The notes: a model not told the origin generated them from the sequence alone. A stretch of DNA of 64,000 nucleotides from Rhizobium sp. Leaf262 (GCF_001422245.1 NZ_LMMM01000016.1:195945-259944), one strand, 5' to 3'. Numbered from the stretch's first letter, positions 45,847 through 55,048 are shown. Made by a program: numbers and translations.

Positions 45847-47169
45847 ATGAGCTACACCGACACGTCCTATACGGACCACAATGGGCGAAAAGGCCAACCG
45901 ACAACGCCGGTGGCAGTGGACCCCGATCGCATTACGATCGCGGTCATTCTGGCCAGAATGACTGAGTTTTTCGACTTTTTCGTCTATGCCATCGCATCGG
46001 CACTGGTCTTCCCTCACGTCTTCTTCTCTTTCGTCGATCCGCTGACCGCAACGCTCTATTCCTTCGCCGTCTTCTCGCTGGCCTTCATTGCCCGCCCGAT
46101 CGGCTCCCTCCTGTTTTTACAGATCGACCGCAAGTTCGGTCGCGCCGTCAAACTGACGGCTGCACTGTTCACGCTCTGTGGATCGACCATGGCGATCAGC
46201 TTCCTGCCGTCCTATGACGACGCAGGCATGATCGCACCGCTCCTGCTCGCCGTGTTCCGCATCGGTCAGGGCATCGGCCTTGGCGGCGCCTGGGATGGTC
46301 TGGTATCCCTGCTGGCCATGAACGCGCCTGAAAAACAGCGCGGCTGGTACGCGATGATGCCGCAGCTTGGTGCTGCCATGGGCTTTGGCCTTGCCAGTGC
46401 CTTCTTCATCATCTTCACCACGCAGCTGTCCAACCCGGAATTCCTGGCATGGGGCTGGCGCTTCCCGTTCTTCGTGGCACTGGCACTCAACGTGCTAGCG
46501 CTGTTTGCCCGTCTGCGCATGATCGTGACGCCCGAATTCCAGACCATGTTGCAGCAGCATGAGCTGGAACCCAAGCCGATGTTCCAGATGCTGCGCAATC
46601 AGTCCCGCGTCGTTCTGACCGGTGCCTTCGTGCCTCTGGCGAGCTTTGCGCTCTTCCACCTCGTCACGGTGTTTCCGCTCAGCTGGGTGTCACTCAACAC
46701 AAACCAGCGTGTGTCCGACTTTCTGTTCGTGCAGTTCGTCAGCGCCATTATCGCTGGCGGCATGATCGTCGTGTCGGGTGTGCTGTCGGACAAGATCGGC
46801 CGCCGCAAGCTGATCGGCATTGCCGCTGCCCTGATCGCGATCTTCAGCTTCATGGCGCCGGTGCTTTTGTCGTCCGGTGACATTGGACGCTATCTTTTCG
46901 TATTGATCGGCTTCGCTTTGCTGGGTCTGTCTTTCGGCCAGTCCGGCGGCGCGCTTGCCTCCCGTTTCAGCCGCGAATATCGCTATACCGGCGCGTCTCT
47001 GACATCGGACATATCATGGCTGATCGGTGCTGGCTTCGCTCCGCTGGTTGCTCTCGGTTTCTCATCGAAGTTCGGACTGTTTGCAGTCGGCATCTACCTA
47101 TTGTCGGGTGCGGTCTGCACGATCGTCGCGCTCTATTTCAGCCGCACACTGGACATGCCGTCCGAGTGA
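45847..47169 (+). CDS. MFS transporter, metabolite:H+ symporter type
   Basis: A 440-residue 12-helix transporter of the metabolite:H+ symporter (MHS) branch: MTEFFDFFVYAIASALVFPHVFF at helix 1, FIARPIGSLLFLQIDRKFGR in the helix 2-3 loop and FRIGQGIGLGGAWDG in helix 4. Relatives move organic acids such as citrate or shikimate, or osmolytes; the substrate here is unknown. The ATG at 45847 follows CAGGAGGGAA. A terminator follows 20 bases after the stop. Confidence 0.9.
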   Translation: MSYTDTSYTDHNGRKGQPTTPVAVDPDRITIAVILARMTEFFDFFVYAIASALVFPHVFFSFVDPLTATLYSFAVFSLAFIARPIGSLLFLQIDRKFGRAVKLTAALFTLCGSTMAISFLPSYDDAGMIAPLLLAVFRIGQGIGLGGAWDGLVSLLAMNAPEKQRGWYAMMPQLGAAMGFGLASAFFIIFTTQLSNPEFLAWGWRFPFFVALALNVLALFARLRMIVTPEFQTMLQQHELEPKPMFQMLRNQSRVVLTGAFVPLASFALFHLVTVFPLSWVSLNTNQRVSDFLFVQFVSAIIAGGMIVVSGVLSDKIGRRKLIGIAAALIAIFSFMAPVLLSSGDIGRYLFVLIGFALLGLSFGQSGGALASRFSREYRYTGASLTSDISWLIGAGFAPLVALGFSSKFGLFAVGIYLLSGAVCTIVALYFSRTLDMPSE

Positions 47170-47186
47170 ACCGCTGATATTGAAAA

Positions 47187-47225
47187 CGAAAGCCGCGGAC
47201 CGTCTGGGCTCCGCGGCTTTTTTAT
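47187..47225 (+). terminator. Rho-independent terminator of the MFS gene
   Basis: AAAGCCGCGGA and TCCGCGGCTTT pair perfectly around a ten-base loop, continuing into TTTATT. The flanking A-run allows function on the minus strand as well, for the convergent TadE/G-like gene. Confidence 0.9.
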
Positions 47226-47243
47226 TCATTCAACTGAGAACGA

Positions 47244-47852
47244 TCAGCAATCCGAACAGGTAATGGGATCGGCCTCGCGCTTGGCAAAATAATAGTCTCG
47301 ACCAATGGTGATGGGCGTGAGTTTCGACGAGAGCGTCGACATCACCATCAAGAGCGTATGCGGGATGGTCAGTTCCGCGTGGATGAGAAAGGCGTTTGCC
47401 TGCCTGAGATTGTCCGGGATGACAACGATGCTATTGACCGGATAGGGCCGCTTATCATTTTGATCCCACGACCAGCTCACTTTGGCCACCTTGTTCGCGT
47501 CGACCTGAATGCCTGTGATCTTAAGTGTCAGGCCTGTCGTTCCATACGGCACGAAGATCGCCGCTGCCACATCCTTCATGGTGCCGAGATAAGCCTTGTT
47601 GACGGTTTGGGGCTGGGACACCAGATCCGCAATCGAGCCGGCTGCGCGGGTGGCGCGCTTGTAGACGCTGAAGCCGATGGTGAGTTCGAAGGCGGTGATG
47701 TAAAGCGCCATCAGAAGCGGAAAGATGATCGCGAATTCCACCGCGCCGACGCCCCTGCGGTCGTTCTTCAGACGTTTCAGCGTTGACACGAAGGCATGGA
47801 GGACAGCGCGTGATCGTCTTTTCATGCCTGTGCGCTCATTGATAGGCTTCAT
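47244..47852 (-). CDS. TadE/TadG-family minor pilin-like protein
   Basis: A 202-residue protein with a basic leader, the TadE-type processing-like site RRGVGAVEFAIIFPLLMALYI (read as GVGAVEFAI with a Glu at +5) and a hydrophobic helix, then an extracytoplasmic domain ending in a CSDC pair. Such minor pseudopilins assist Flp pilus assembly or secretion. The ATG at 47852 overlaps the upstream TadE-like gene by 17 bases; a downstream ATG at 47825 is possible. These two genes are about 30 kb from the main Tad locus. Confidence 0.8.
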   Translation of the reverse strand: MKPINERTGMKRRSRAVLHAFVSTLKRLKNDRRGVGAVEFAIIFPLLMALYITAFELTIGFSVYKRATRAAGSIADLVSQPQTVNKAYLGTMKDVAAAIFVPYGTTGLTLKITGIQVDANKVAKVSWSWDQNDKRPYPVNSIVVIPDNLRQANAFLIHAELTIPHTLLMVMSTLSSKLTPITIGRDYYFAKREADPITCSDC

Positions 47853-48420
47853 TAAGATAAGCGTCCGTTGCAACGATCAGGAAATGGGATGGCATCGAGC
47901 CATCCTTGGGGCGAATTCTCGTTAAAAAAGGCCGGATCAGATCGGTGGTGACCTGCCAACGATAGTAGACGCGCAGCATGTTGATCGTGCTGGGACCGCC
48001 CGGTGAGAAACCAAAGGCCGATGTGTCCAGGTCGTAATACTGCCCGTTCGGCGTCAGCGGTATGGACTTGGGGATATCGGCGAAGGCAGAAAATTTTCTC
48101 AGATCGATGTAAAGTTTTTGTGGCGTCTTGATCTCTTCGGCCGTGCAGGTGATCAGGATGGAGACTTCCGCGCAGAACTGTTTGCGAAACTCGTCACGGG
48201 TGATCGTGCTGGCTATTTGCCCGGTGCGCAATCTGCGCGCCATCGTGTCTGTCGCATTCGACACCAGTTGCTCGCCGATCAGGGCCAGGAAGGTTTCGAT
48301 AATGGCAAAGACAACGAGAAAATACGGTATGGCGAGGATTGCAAACTCGATTGCCGCAGCGCCATCGCGCGAGCGTATAAATCTCCGAGCCAGTCCTGCT
48401 TTGTTAAAAACCGATCGCAT
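47836..48420 (-). CDS. TadE-family minor pilin-like protein
   Basis: A 194-residue protein with SRDGAAAIEFAILAIPYFLVVF: the G-x4-E processing-like site and helix typical of TadE. The rest is a periplasmic domain with two cysteines (KQFCAEVSI and LITCTAEEI). It overlaps the next TadE/G-like gene and the pair is surely co-transcribed. An ATG at 48453 would extend the leader. CpaA from the main locus could process it. Confidence 0.82.
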   Translation of the reverse strand: MRSVFNKAGLARRFIRSRDGAAAIEFAILAIPYFLVVFAIIETFLALIGEQLVSNATDTMARRLRTGQIASTITRDEFRKQFCAEVSILITCTAEEIKTPQKLYIDLRKFSAFADIPKSIPLTPNGQYYDLDTSAFGFSPGGPSTINMLRVYYRWQVTTDLIRPFLTRIRPKDGSMPSHFLIVATDAYLNEAYQ

Positions 48421-48704
48421 AGAGCTTTTTCTATCTTCATGACGGGAAAGCATGTCTGCCGCAAAGCTTTTATGCGATAGAACTTTACCGTGGCTTCGTT
48501 TAAATTGTATTGCGTGAAAATCTTGCATTTCCCGTATCAGAACGATTTTCCGACTGGAGCCGCAACTCGGAGATCATATCAATGAGGGATGGAAATAATA
48601 TAAATATTGCCAAATCCCGCTCGTTACGGGATATTTGCTAAATCCTGATCGATCATGAAGATGGCGCGCGTCTGCGATGTCTCGAAATTGCCCGGAGTGA
48701 CACC
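48421..48704. promoter_or_regulatory. Divergent region between the TadE-like and FadR-type genes
   Basis: A hairpin-forming ATCCCG/CGGGAT (48614-48632) and a perfect palindrome TGATCGATCA (48646-48655) lie in this AT-rich stretch, about 50 bases before the regulator start, where a GntR protein could bind its own promoter. The ribosome site GGAG is at 48694-48697. No CtrA-type box was found near the TadE-like gene. Confidence 0.4.
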
Positions 48705-49466
48705 TTGTCCAGCGTCCAAGAAACCGTCGAAGGCGGCGTAAAAGAACAATCCTCAGTCGGACGCTCCGGCGGCTCGCTCGTCAGCCAGACGGCAGACGCC
48801 TTACGGCACGCCATTTTGTCGGGTGAATACAAACCAGGCGACAAGCTGCCCAGCGAGGCAGGGTTGACGGAGCTTTACAAGGTGAGCCGCACGGTCGTGC
48901 GTGAGGCCGTGGCAGCGCTACGCGCCGACAAGCTGGTGGAGGCCCGTCATGGCGCTGGCATCTTCGTTCTGACGCTACCGACACAGCAACCCCAACCCTT
49001 CCAGGACGTCGACCACGATCGCATCTCCTCGATCATCGAGCTCCTTGAATTGCGCGCTGCGGTCGAGACAGAAGCTGCCGAACTTGCGGCGGTTCGCCGC
49101 TCGCCAGCGCAGGAAGAGGCCATTATCCGCTGTCTTTCCGCCGTGCAAAGCTGCATCGAAAATGGCGAGCCGACAGCCGAGGCGGACTTCAAGCTGCACC
49201 TTGCCATTGCGGACGCCACAAACAATCCGCGCTTCCGGGAGTTTTTGGAAGTGATGGGGCAGAACGTTATTCCACGCGCGGCGCTACGGTCATCGCAGTC
49301 GGAGAAAACAGCCGCCTCCTATCTCCAGCAACTCCAAAAGGAGCACGATGTCATCGTCCACGCCATTTCGGACGGAGACGCCGTGGCGGCCCGCGAAGCG
49401 ATGCGTCAGCATTTAAAGGGAAGCCAACAGCGCTACCGCGCCATGTTGCGGCAGGGCGATCGCTGA
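48705..49466 (+). CDS. FadR/FCD-type GntR regulator
   Basis: A 253-residue GntR-family repressor: winged helix (GDKLPSEAGLTELYKVSRTV onward, about residues 46-90) and an FCD ligand-binding domain (ELLELRAAVETEAAELAA; DFKLHLAIADATNNPRF; EHDVIVHAISDGDAVAAREAMRQH) with the metal-binding His/Asp pattern of FCD proteins. It starts at a TTG (48705) seven bases after GGAG. The amidohydrolase gene follows 83 bases later, and regulators of this class usually sense a sugar acid or its breakdown product from the neighbouring pathway. Confidence 0.88.
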   Translation: MSSVQETVEGGVKEQSSVGRSGGSLVSQTADALRHAILSGEYKPGDKLPSEAGLTELYKVSRTVVREAVAALRADKLVEARHGAGIFVLTLPTQQPQPFQDVDHDRISSIIELLELRAAVETEAAELAAVRRSPAQEEAIIRCLSAVQSCIENGEPTAEADFKLHLAIADATNNPRFREFLEVMGQNVIPRAALRSSQSEKTAASYLQQLQKEHDVIVHAISDGDAVAAREAMRQHLKGSQQRYRAMLRQGDR

Positions 49467-49549
49467 TCGCGCGGGGCACACGGCCTTGCGCACCCTGCCG
49501 TCAACCGCTGCGTCCCGCTTATGAAAGGGCGTGAGCCCGGAGGAATTTT

Positions 49550-50416
49550 ATGACAATCGAAAGAACGTTCGAAGGCCGGGCCCCACGCGTGGTCATGCCA
49601 AAGGGTACGATAGACACGCAGATGCACATGTATCTGCCAGGTTTTCCTCAGCAAGCGGGTGGGCCGCCCGTTCCTGAAGGGACGCCAGACCCGCAGGAGT
49701 ATCGTCGTTTGATGCGCTGGCTTGGCATCGATCGTGTTGTGATAACCCAGGGCAATGCCCATCAGCGCGACAATGGCAATCTGATCGCCTGCTTGAAGGC
49801 AGTCGGCAGCGTAGCCCGTGGCGTGGCGGTCATCACCCGCCAGACCTCGCTCGATGAACTTCAGGAACTGACCGAGGCTGGCGTGGTCGGCGCACGCATC
49901 ATGGATTTACCAGGCGGTGCCGTCGACCTCAGTCATCTGGAAGAGGTCGACAGTCTGTCGCAAGAACTCGGCTGGTGCATCGCTGTGCAGTTCGATGGCT
50001 CTCACATTCTCGACCACGAAGAAAGACTTGCTGCGGTCAAGAGCCGCTGGATTCTGGATCACCATGGCAAGTTCTTTGCGGGCGTGACACCCGACAGCCC
50101 CCAGATTGCGGCCGTGAAGCGATTAATCGATAAGGGCAATTGCTGGTTCAAATTCGCAGGCTGCTACGAATCCAGTCGTTCAGGTGGACCCGATTTCGAA
50201 GACATCGCCACTGTGGCAAGGGTAATCGCCGAATACGCACCGGATCGCATCATCTGGGGCACCAACTGGCCCCATAACAATGCCAAGACCACAGAGGAAT
50301 ATCCTAACGATGCAGACCTGCTGGACACGGTCCTGTCATGGCTGCCTTCGGATGAAGCCCGACGCAAGGCACTTGTGACAAACCCGGAAGAATTGTTCGG
50401 CTTCGATCCGGTCTGA
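49550..50416 (+). CDS. Amidohydrolase-family lactone isomerase/hydrolase, D-galactarolactone isomerase-like
   Basis: A 288-residue TIM-barrel protein of the amidohydrolase family (COG3618 type) resembling LigI lactonase and the Agrobacterium D-galactarolactone isomerase Gli. The start GTIDTQMHMYLPGFPQQ, ITQGNAHQRDNGNLIACL, the central KSRWILDHHGKFF and IIWGTNWPHNNAKTTEE with the barrel-end Asp-like position are typical. It probably acts on a lactone of an aldaric acid. Pairing with a FadR-type regulator supports a sugar-acid role, but partner cycloisomerase or dehydratase genes are not in the window. Strong GGAGGAATTTT ribosome site. Confidence 0.75.
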   Translation: MTIERTFEGRAPRVVMPKGTIDTQMHMYLPGFPQQAGGPPVPEGTPDPQEYRRLMRWLGIDRVVITQGNAHQRDNGNLIACLKAVGSVARGVAVITRQTSLDELQELTEAGVVGARIMDLPGGAVDLSHLEEVDSLSQELGWCIAVQFDGSHILDHEERLAAVKSRWILDHHGKFFAGVTPDSPQIAAVKRLIDKGNCWFKFAGCYESSRSGGPDFEDIATVARVIAEYAPDRIIWGTNWPHNNAKTTEEYPNDADLLDTVLSWLPSDEARRKALVTNPEELFGFDPV

Positions 50417-50423
50417 GCGGAAA

Positions 50424-50449
50424 GGAAAAAGCCCGGCGTGACCAGGCTT
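50424..50449 (-). terminator. Terminator of fabI
   Basis: AAGCC-C-GG and CC-A-GGCTT form an eight-position stem with one mismatch around a five-base loop; on the minus strand it continues into TTTTTCC. It lies 24 bases after the fabI stop, and between convergent genes. Confidence 0.65.
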
Positions 50450-50473
50450 CTGTTATTGTATCGGCGTTTCGCC

Positions 50474-51280
50474 TTATTCGCTGTCAGCGTTGTAAAGCAC
50501 TTCCAGCGTCGGGATCGACGTGATGTTGAAGCCGCCATCGACATAGTGACATTCGCCGGTCACGCCACGCGACAGGTTGGACAGAAGGTATAGCGCCGAA
50601 CCGCCGATATCCTCGATGTCAGGCGTGCGGCGCATCGGTGCGTTCTTCTGGTTCCAGGAGAAAATCGCGCGCGCATCCGAGATACCGGCGCCAGCCAGTG
50701 TCCGGACCGGACCGGCGGAAATGGCGTTGACGCGAATGCCCTTCGGACCGTAGTCGGCAGCCAGGTAGCGCACGGAGGCTTCGAGAGCCGCCTTGGCCAC
50801 GCCCATGACGTTATAGTTGGGGATGACACGCTGGGAGCCATTGTAGGTCAGCGTCAGCATGGAGCCGCCATTGGTCATCAGTTCGGCAGCCCGCTTGGCG
50901 ATTTCCGTGAAGGAGAAGCAGGAAATGACCATGGTGCGGCTGAAGTTTGCCCGCGTCGTATCTGCGTAAAGACCCTTCAGTTCGTTCTTGTCGGAAAAAC
51001 CGATGGCGTGGACGACGAAATCCAGCGAACCCCAGCGCTCACGCACGGCATCAAACAGGGCATCCACCGAGGCGATATCCTCGACGTCACAGGGAACGAT
51101 GAAGTCGGAGCCGAGTTCTGCGGCGAGCGGCTTCACACGCTTGCCCAGAGCCTCACCCTGATAGGTAAAGGCAAGCTCCGCGCCCTGGGCGGCCAGCGCC
51201 TTGGAAATGCCCCAGGCGATGGAGTGGTTGTTTGCGACACCCATGATGAGGCCGCGTTTTCCCTGCATGATGCCATTCAT
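50474..51280 (-). CDS. fabI: Enoyl-[acyl-carrier-protein] reductase (NADH)
   Basis: A 268-residue SDR-type reductase that does the last step of each fatty acid elongation cycle. The FabI-specific GVANNHSIAWGIS (about residues 13-25) and the catalytic Tyr-x6-Lys in VIPNYNVMGVAKAALEASVRY are present, with SAGPVRTLAGAGI downstream. The ATG at 51280 is chosen; a TTG two codons upstream borders the fabB stop. It is the third gene after fabA and fabB, the usual order for unsaturated fatty acid synthesis in Rhizobiales. Confidence 0.95.
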   Translation of the reverse strand: MNGIMQGKRGLIMGVANNHSIAWGISKALAAQGAELAFTYQGEALGKRVKPLAAELGSDFIVPCDVEDIASVDALFDAVRERWGSLDFVVHAIGFSDKNELKGLYADTTRANFSRTMVISCFSFTEIAKRAAELMTNGGSMLTLTYNGSQRVIPNYNVMGVAKAALEASVRYLAADYGPKGIRVNAISAGPVRTLAGAGISDARAIFSWNQKNAPMRRTPDIEDIGGSALYLLSNLSRGVTGECHYVDGGFNITSIPTLEVLYNADSE

Positions 51281-51286
51281 GGGCAA

Positions 51287-52510
51287 TTATCCGTTGTAGC
51301 GCTGGAAGACGAGCGTGGCGTTGGTGCCGCCGAAGCCGAAGGAGTTGGACAAAACCGTGTCGATCTTGGCGTTGTCGATGCGCTTTCGAACGATGTTCAC
51401 GCCCTCGAATTCAGGATCGAGCGTCTCGATATGGGCGCTCTCGCCGATGAAACGTTCCTGCATCATCAGCAGGCCATATATGGATTCCTGCACACCGGCA
51501 GCACCCAGCGAGTGACCCGTGAGCGACTTGGTCGACTGGACATGCGGAATATTGGCACCGAACACTTCGCGAATCGCGCCGATTTCCTTGCTGTCGCCAA
51601 CAGGTGTGGAGGTGCCGTGGGTGTTGATGTAATCGACGTCACCCTTTACCGTTGCCAGCGCCTGACGCATGCAGCGGATCGCACCCTCACCCGATGGCGC
51701 GACCATGTCGTAACCGTCAGATGTTGCGCCGTAACCAACGATCTCGGCATAAATCTTGGCACCGCGTGCCTTGGCATGTTCCAGCTCTTCCAGAACCAGA
51801 ACACCGGCACCGCCAGCGATGACGAAACCGTCACGGTTGGCGTCATAGGCGCGCGAAGCGACCGATGGAGTATCGTTATATTTGGACGACATGGCGCCCA
51901 TGGCATCGAACAGGTTCGACATGGACCAGTCGAGGTCTTCATGGCCGCCCGCAAACATCACGTCCTGCTTGCCCCACTGGATCATTTCCGCCGCGTTGCC
52001 GATGCAATGCGCAGAAGTAGAGCAGGCCGACGAGATGGAGTAGTTGACGCCGTGGATCTTGAACCATGTGGCAAGCGTGGCAGATGCGGTCGAAGACATG
52101 GCCTTCGGCACGGCAAAGGGACCGATACGCTTAGGGCTGTTGTTCTTGAGCGTGATATCCGATGCCTCAACAATGGTGCGGGTGGACGGACCACCCGAAC
52201 CCATGATGATGCCGGTGCGCTCATTGCCGCTGATGACGCTTTCTTCCAGACCGGAATCGGCAATCGCCTGCTTCATCGCAACGTGGTTCCAGGCACCACC
52301 CTGAGACAGGAAACGCATGGCGCGACGGTCAACCAGATCGGTCGGGTCGAGCGATGGCTTGCCCCAGACCTGGCATTTGAAACCATGCTCGGCAAAATCC
52401 GGCGAGAATGAAATCCCCGACTTCGCATCTCTCAAGGACGCCGTAACCTCTGCGGCATCGCTGCCGATGGATGAAACAATACCTAGGCCGGTGACTACAA
52501 CTCTTCTCAT
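51287..52510 (-). CDS. fabB: Beta-ketoacyl-ACP synthase I
   Basis: A 407-residue condensing enzyme needed to elongate unsaturated acyl chains made by FabA. The Cys-His-His triad is visible in [30 protein letters not shown] and [16 protein letters not shown]. The ATG at 52510 starts [14 protein letters not shown]; the frame is open upstream without support. It lies 82 bases after fabA and six bases before fabI, giving one operon. Confidence 0.96.
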   Translation of the reverse strand: MRRVVVTGLGIVSSIGSDAAEVTASLRDAKSGISFSPDFAEHGFKCQVWGKPSLDPTDLVDRRAMRFLSQGGAWNHVAMKQAIADSGLEESVISGNERTGIIMGSGGPSTRTIVEASDITLKNNSPKRIGPFAVPKAMSSTASATLATWFKIHGVNYSISSACSTSAHCIGNAAEMIQWGKQDVMFAGGHEDLDWSMSNLFDAMGAMSSKYNDTPSVASRAYDANRDGFVIAGGAGVLVLEELEHAKARGAKIYAEIVGYGATSDGYDMVAPSGEGAIRCMRQALATVKGDVDYINTHGTSTPVGDSKEIGAIREVFGANIPHVQSTKSLTGHSLGAAGVQESIYGLLMMQERFIGESAHIETLDPEFEGVNIVRKRIDNAKIDTVLSNSFGFGGTNATLVFQRYNG

Positions 52511-52592
52511 AAAGTTGACCTTTTCTGTGTTTGCCGCGCGATGGATTCTGGCTGCGAGCGACATGGGCCGCTCGCACCTGAACGATCAGGGG

Positions 52593-53108
52593 TCAGGCGG
52601 TCTTTTCTTTCGACAGACCGACACGCAGGTCCGACGCTTGATAAATGGTTTCGCCATCGGCCTTAAGCCAGCCATCGGCAGTGCCGAGAACCAGGCGACC
52701 GCGCATGACGCGCTTGAAATCGATGCCGTATTGGAGAAGCTTGGTTTCGGGACGAACCATGCCCTTGAACTTCACTTCACCCGTAGAGAGTGCCATGCCG
52801 CGACCAGGCTCACCCAGCCAGCCAAGGAAAAAGCCGGTAAGCTGCCACATGCCGTCGAGCCCGAGGCAGCCGGGCATGATGGGGTTGCCCTGGAAATGGC
52901 AGGGGAAGTACCAGTCATCAGGCTTCACATCATACTCGGCACGGATGAAGCCCTTGTCGAATTCCCCGCCGGTTTCGGAAATCTCTGTGATGCGATGGAC
53001 CATCAGCATCGGAGGCAGAGGAAGCTGTGCATTGCCGGGGCCGAAAAGTTCGCCGCGTCCGCACGCCAGAATTTCCTCGTAATTGTAGCTGGATTGCCTC
53101 GTTGCCAT
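52593..53108 (-). CDS. fabA: 3-hydroxydecanoyl-ACP dehydratase/isomerase
   Basis: A 171-residue hotdog-fold enzyme that dehydrates 3-hydroxydecanoyl-ACP and isomerises trans-2 to cis-3-decenoyl-ACP, the branch point to unsaturated fatty acids. Catalytic His lies in [19 protein letters not shown] and Asp in the following [15 protein letters not shown]. It leads fabA-fabB-fabI and is divergent from irr. A 17-base palindrome lies 36 bases before its start. Confidence 0.97.
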   Translation of the reverse strand: MATRQSSYNYEEILACGRGELFGPGNAQLPLPPMLMVHRITEISETGGEFDKGFIRAEYDVKPDDWYFPCHFQGNPIMPGCLGLDGMWQLTGFFLGWLGEPGRGMALSTGEVKFKGMVRPETKLLQYGIDFKRVMRGRLVLGTADGWLKADGETIYQASDLRVGLSKEKTA

Positions 53109-53410
53109 ATGCTTCCGTTTCCCCGTTAACTGTTCGTTGCTCGACTTGCGTAGCGCAAGTTAGGTCCAAAAATGAAGTGCCACAAGGGCAGCTTGTATTT
53201 ACGATCCCTAGTCTTGCCGATGAAGCCAAGCCTCAATATGGCGCCCGCATACAGGAAGCGTAAGGCTGGAACCAGAGGAAATTTGTAAAAAACGCCGCTT
53301 TGCAGCCATTTGCCGCGGCTGCGCTGGCCGGAAACTATTGAAAACACTGCGCGTAAAAGTTATATGCTCCTTCGATTGGGTTTATTCACCGGTTTTTGGG
53401 GCCGCATTGC
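53109..53410. promoter_or_regulatory. fabA-irr divergent region with palindrome and irr promoter
   Basis: The 302-base region holds a perfect inverted repeat ACTTGCG-TAG-CGCAAGT at 53144-53160, 36 bases upstream of fabA and well placed as its operator. On the plus strand, a promoter TTGAAA (53338-53343), 17 bases and TATATG (53361-53366) serves irr. I see no obvious reading frame; the CAAGTT run after the repeat extends into AT-poor sequence with GCCGCGGC clusters. Confidence 0.6.
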
Positions 53411-53830
53411 ATGGCATTTGACGCCACACTGGACATTGGAACGCGATTGCGCCGATTTGGCCTGCGCCCGACGCGGCAGCGCGTTGCGCTGGGCGACCTT
53501 CTTTTTGCCAAGGGTGACCGCCATCTGACCGTGGAAGAGCTGCACGACGAAGCCGTGACCGCGGGCGTCCCCATCTCGCTTGCGACCGTCTACAACACGT
53601 TGCATCAGTTCACGGAAGCGGGCCTCATTCGCGTGCTGGCCGTTGAGGGTGCAAAAACCTACTTCGATACCAATGTTTCCGACCACCACCACTTTTTCGT
53701 GGAAGGCGAAAACGAGGTCCTCGATATTCCGGTCAACAATCTGGAAATCGGCAATCTGCCGGAGCCTCCCGAGGGTATGGAAATAGCCCATGTCGACGTG
53801 GTCATCCGCCTGCGCCGCAAGCGTCGCTGA
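53411..53830 (+). CDS. irr: Iron response regulator Irr (Fur family)
   Basis: A 139-residue Fur-family regulator of the Irr class, which acts under iron limitation and is inactivated when heme is plentiful. The DNA-binding half reads LRPTRQRVALGDLLFAKG and SLATVYNTLHQFTEAGLIR. Irr-type His92-His93-His94 sit in DHHHFFVEGEN and bind heme or ferrous iron. The N-terminal Cys-Pro heme motif of Bradyrhizobium Irr is absent, as in other Rhizobiaceae. ATG at 53411 starts MAFDATLDI. The gene is divergent from fabA, a conserved neighbour. Confidence 0.95.
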   Translation: MAFDATLDIGTRLRRFGLRPTRQRVALGDLLFAKGDRHLTVEELHDEAVTAGVPISLATVYNTLHQFTEAGLIRVLAVEGAKTYFDTNVSDHHHFFVEGENEVLDIPVNNLEIGNLPEPPEGMEIAHVDVVIRLRRKRR

Positions 53831-53890
53831 TTCCACTTTCAGGTGCCGCATTGAAGACGGCACTGCATTCCCCTTCAAGCTTAGCAGCTC

Positions 53891-54940
53891 TTAATTCGAC
53901 GGACCGTCGTTGAAGCCGACTTCATCGACCAGTTCGGATGCCTCCTTGCGATGGGCGGCGATATCCTTCAGCGACAAGGTGTCCGGCTTGATCGGTCCGA
54001 AGTTCTTAACGACATCCGAAGGCTGAGCGCCAGGGAGCACCGGATATTCAAAAACTTGACGGGCATAGATTTCCTGGGCTTCGCCGGAGGCGAGGAATTC
54101 CATCAGTTTGAGCGCATTGTCCCTGTTCGGCGCATATTTCGTCATCGCCACACCAGAAATGTTGACGTGGGTGCCACGGTCATTGGCATTGGGAAAGATG
54201 ACGCGCACGGAGTTGGCCCAGACTTTTTCCTCTGGTTCTTGCTCATTGGTCAGCATCAGGCCGACATAATAGGTGTTGCCGAGTGCTATATCGCATTCGC
54301 CGGAATAGATGGACTTGGCCTGGCTGCGGTCGGTGCCATCGGGCTTGCGGGCCAGATTGTTCTTGAGTGCTGTCAGCCACGTGCGGGTGTAGTCCACCCC
54401 GTGATGCGCGATCATCGACGCAAAAAGTGCGATGTTATAGGAATGCTGGCCATCGCGAATGCAAATCTTACCCTTCCACTTCGGGTCGGCAAGCTCCTCA
54501 TAGGTGATGTCTTTCTGGGCCACGCGATCTTTGGACGCATAGACCACCCGCCCGCGTGTCGTCAGTCCGAACCACTCGCCTTCGGGGTCGCGCAGATTTG
54601 ACGGGATGTCTTTTTCAATGATGGGGTCATTGAGCACGGGCTGTGTGACCTTACCTTCCTTCGCCTCAACGAGGCGAGCGATATCGACCGTCAGCAGAAT
54701 GTCCGCAGGCGAATTGACACCTTCCGCCTGGATGCGCTCGACCAGTCCCTTGTCGAGAAACAGAACGTTCGTTTCGATACCCGTCTTCTTTGTAAAGGCA
54801 TCCAGCAATGGCTGGATCAGTTCCGGCTGGCGATAGGAATAGACATTGACTTCGCCGTCCGCGAAGGCTGTGGATATGCCTCCACCGGCAAATACCGCCG
54901 TCGCTGCAATGGCACGTAGGATCGATTTCGTTCTTGCCAT
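53891..54940 (-). CDS. Iron(III) ABC transporter periplasmic binding protein (FbpA/FutA-like)
   Basis: A 349-residue class II periplasmic protein with a Sec signal (RAIAATAVFAGGGISTAFA). The mature protein begins DGEVNVYSYRQPELIQPLLDAF and contains SGECDIALGNTYYVGLML with the paired Tyr residues used for ferric iron binding in FbpA/FutA proteins. The cognate permease and ATPase are not adjacent. Its ATG at 54940 faces rirA across 171 bases that include an Irr-type box, supporting iron-controlled expression. Confidence 0.9.
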   Translation of the reverse strand: MARTKSILRAIAATAVFAGGGISTAFADGEVNVYSYRQPELIQPLLDAFTKKTGIETNVLFLDKGLVERIQAEGVNSPADILLTVDIARLVEAKEGKVTQPVLNDPIIEKDIPSNLRDPEGEWFGLTTRGRVVYASKDRVAQKDITYEELADPKWKGKICIRDGQHSYNIALFASMIAHHGVDYTRTWLTALKNNLARKPDGTDRSQAKSIYSGECDIALGNTYYVGLMLTNEQEPEEKVWANSVRVIFPNANDRGTHVNISGVAMTKYAPNRDNALKLMEFLASGEAQEIYARQVFEYPVLPGAQPSDVVKNFGPIKPDTLSLKDIAAHRKEASELVDEVGFNDGPSN

Positions 54941-55048
54941 GGGAGATGTCTCCGATAAATTGGATTCTTGAGTTGTTTGTTCATGAATCGGCAGACGGGT
55001 CAACGGGGCAAAAGAGAGTCTGGAAAATCCATTGGAGATTTTTTCATT

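Noticed and set aside
51008..52411. 467-codon plus-strand open frame across fabI and fabB
   Set aside because: It spans two recognised fatty acid genes on the other strand and resembles no family; long antisense frames are expected at this GC content.
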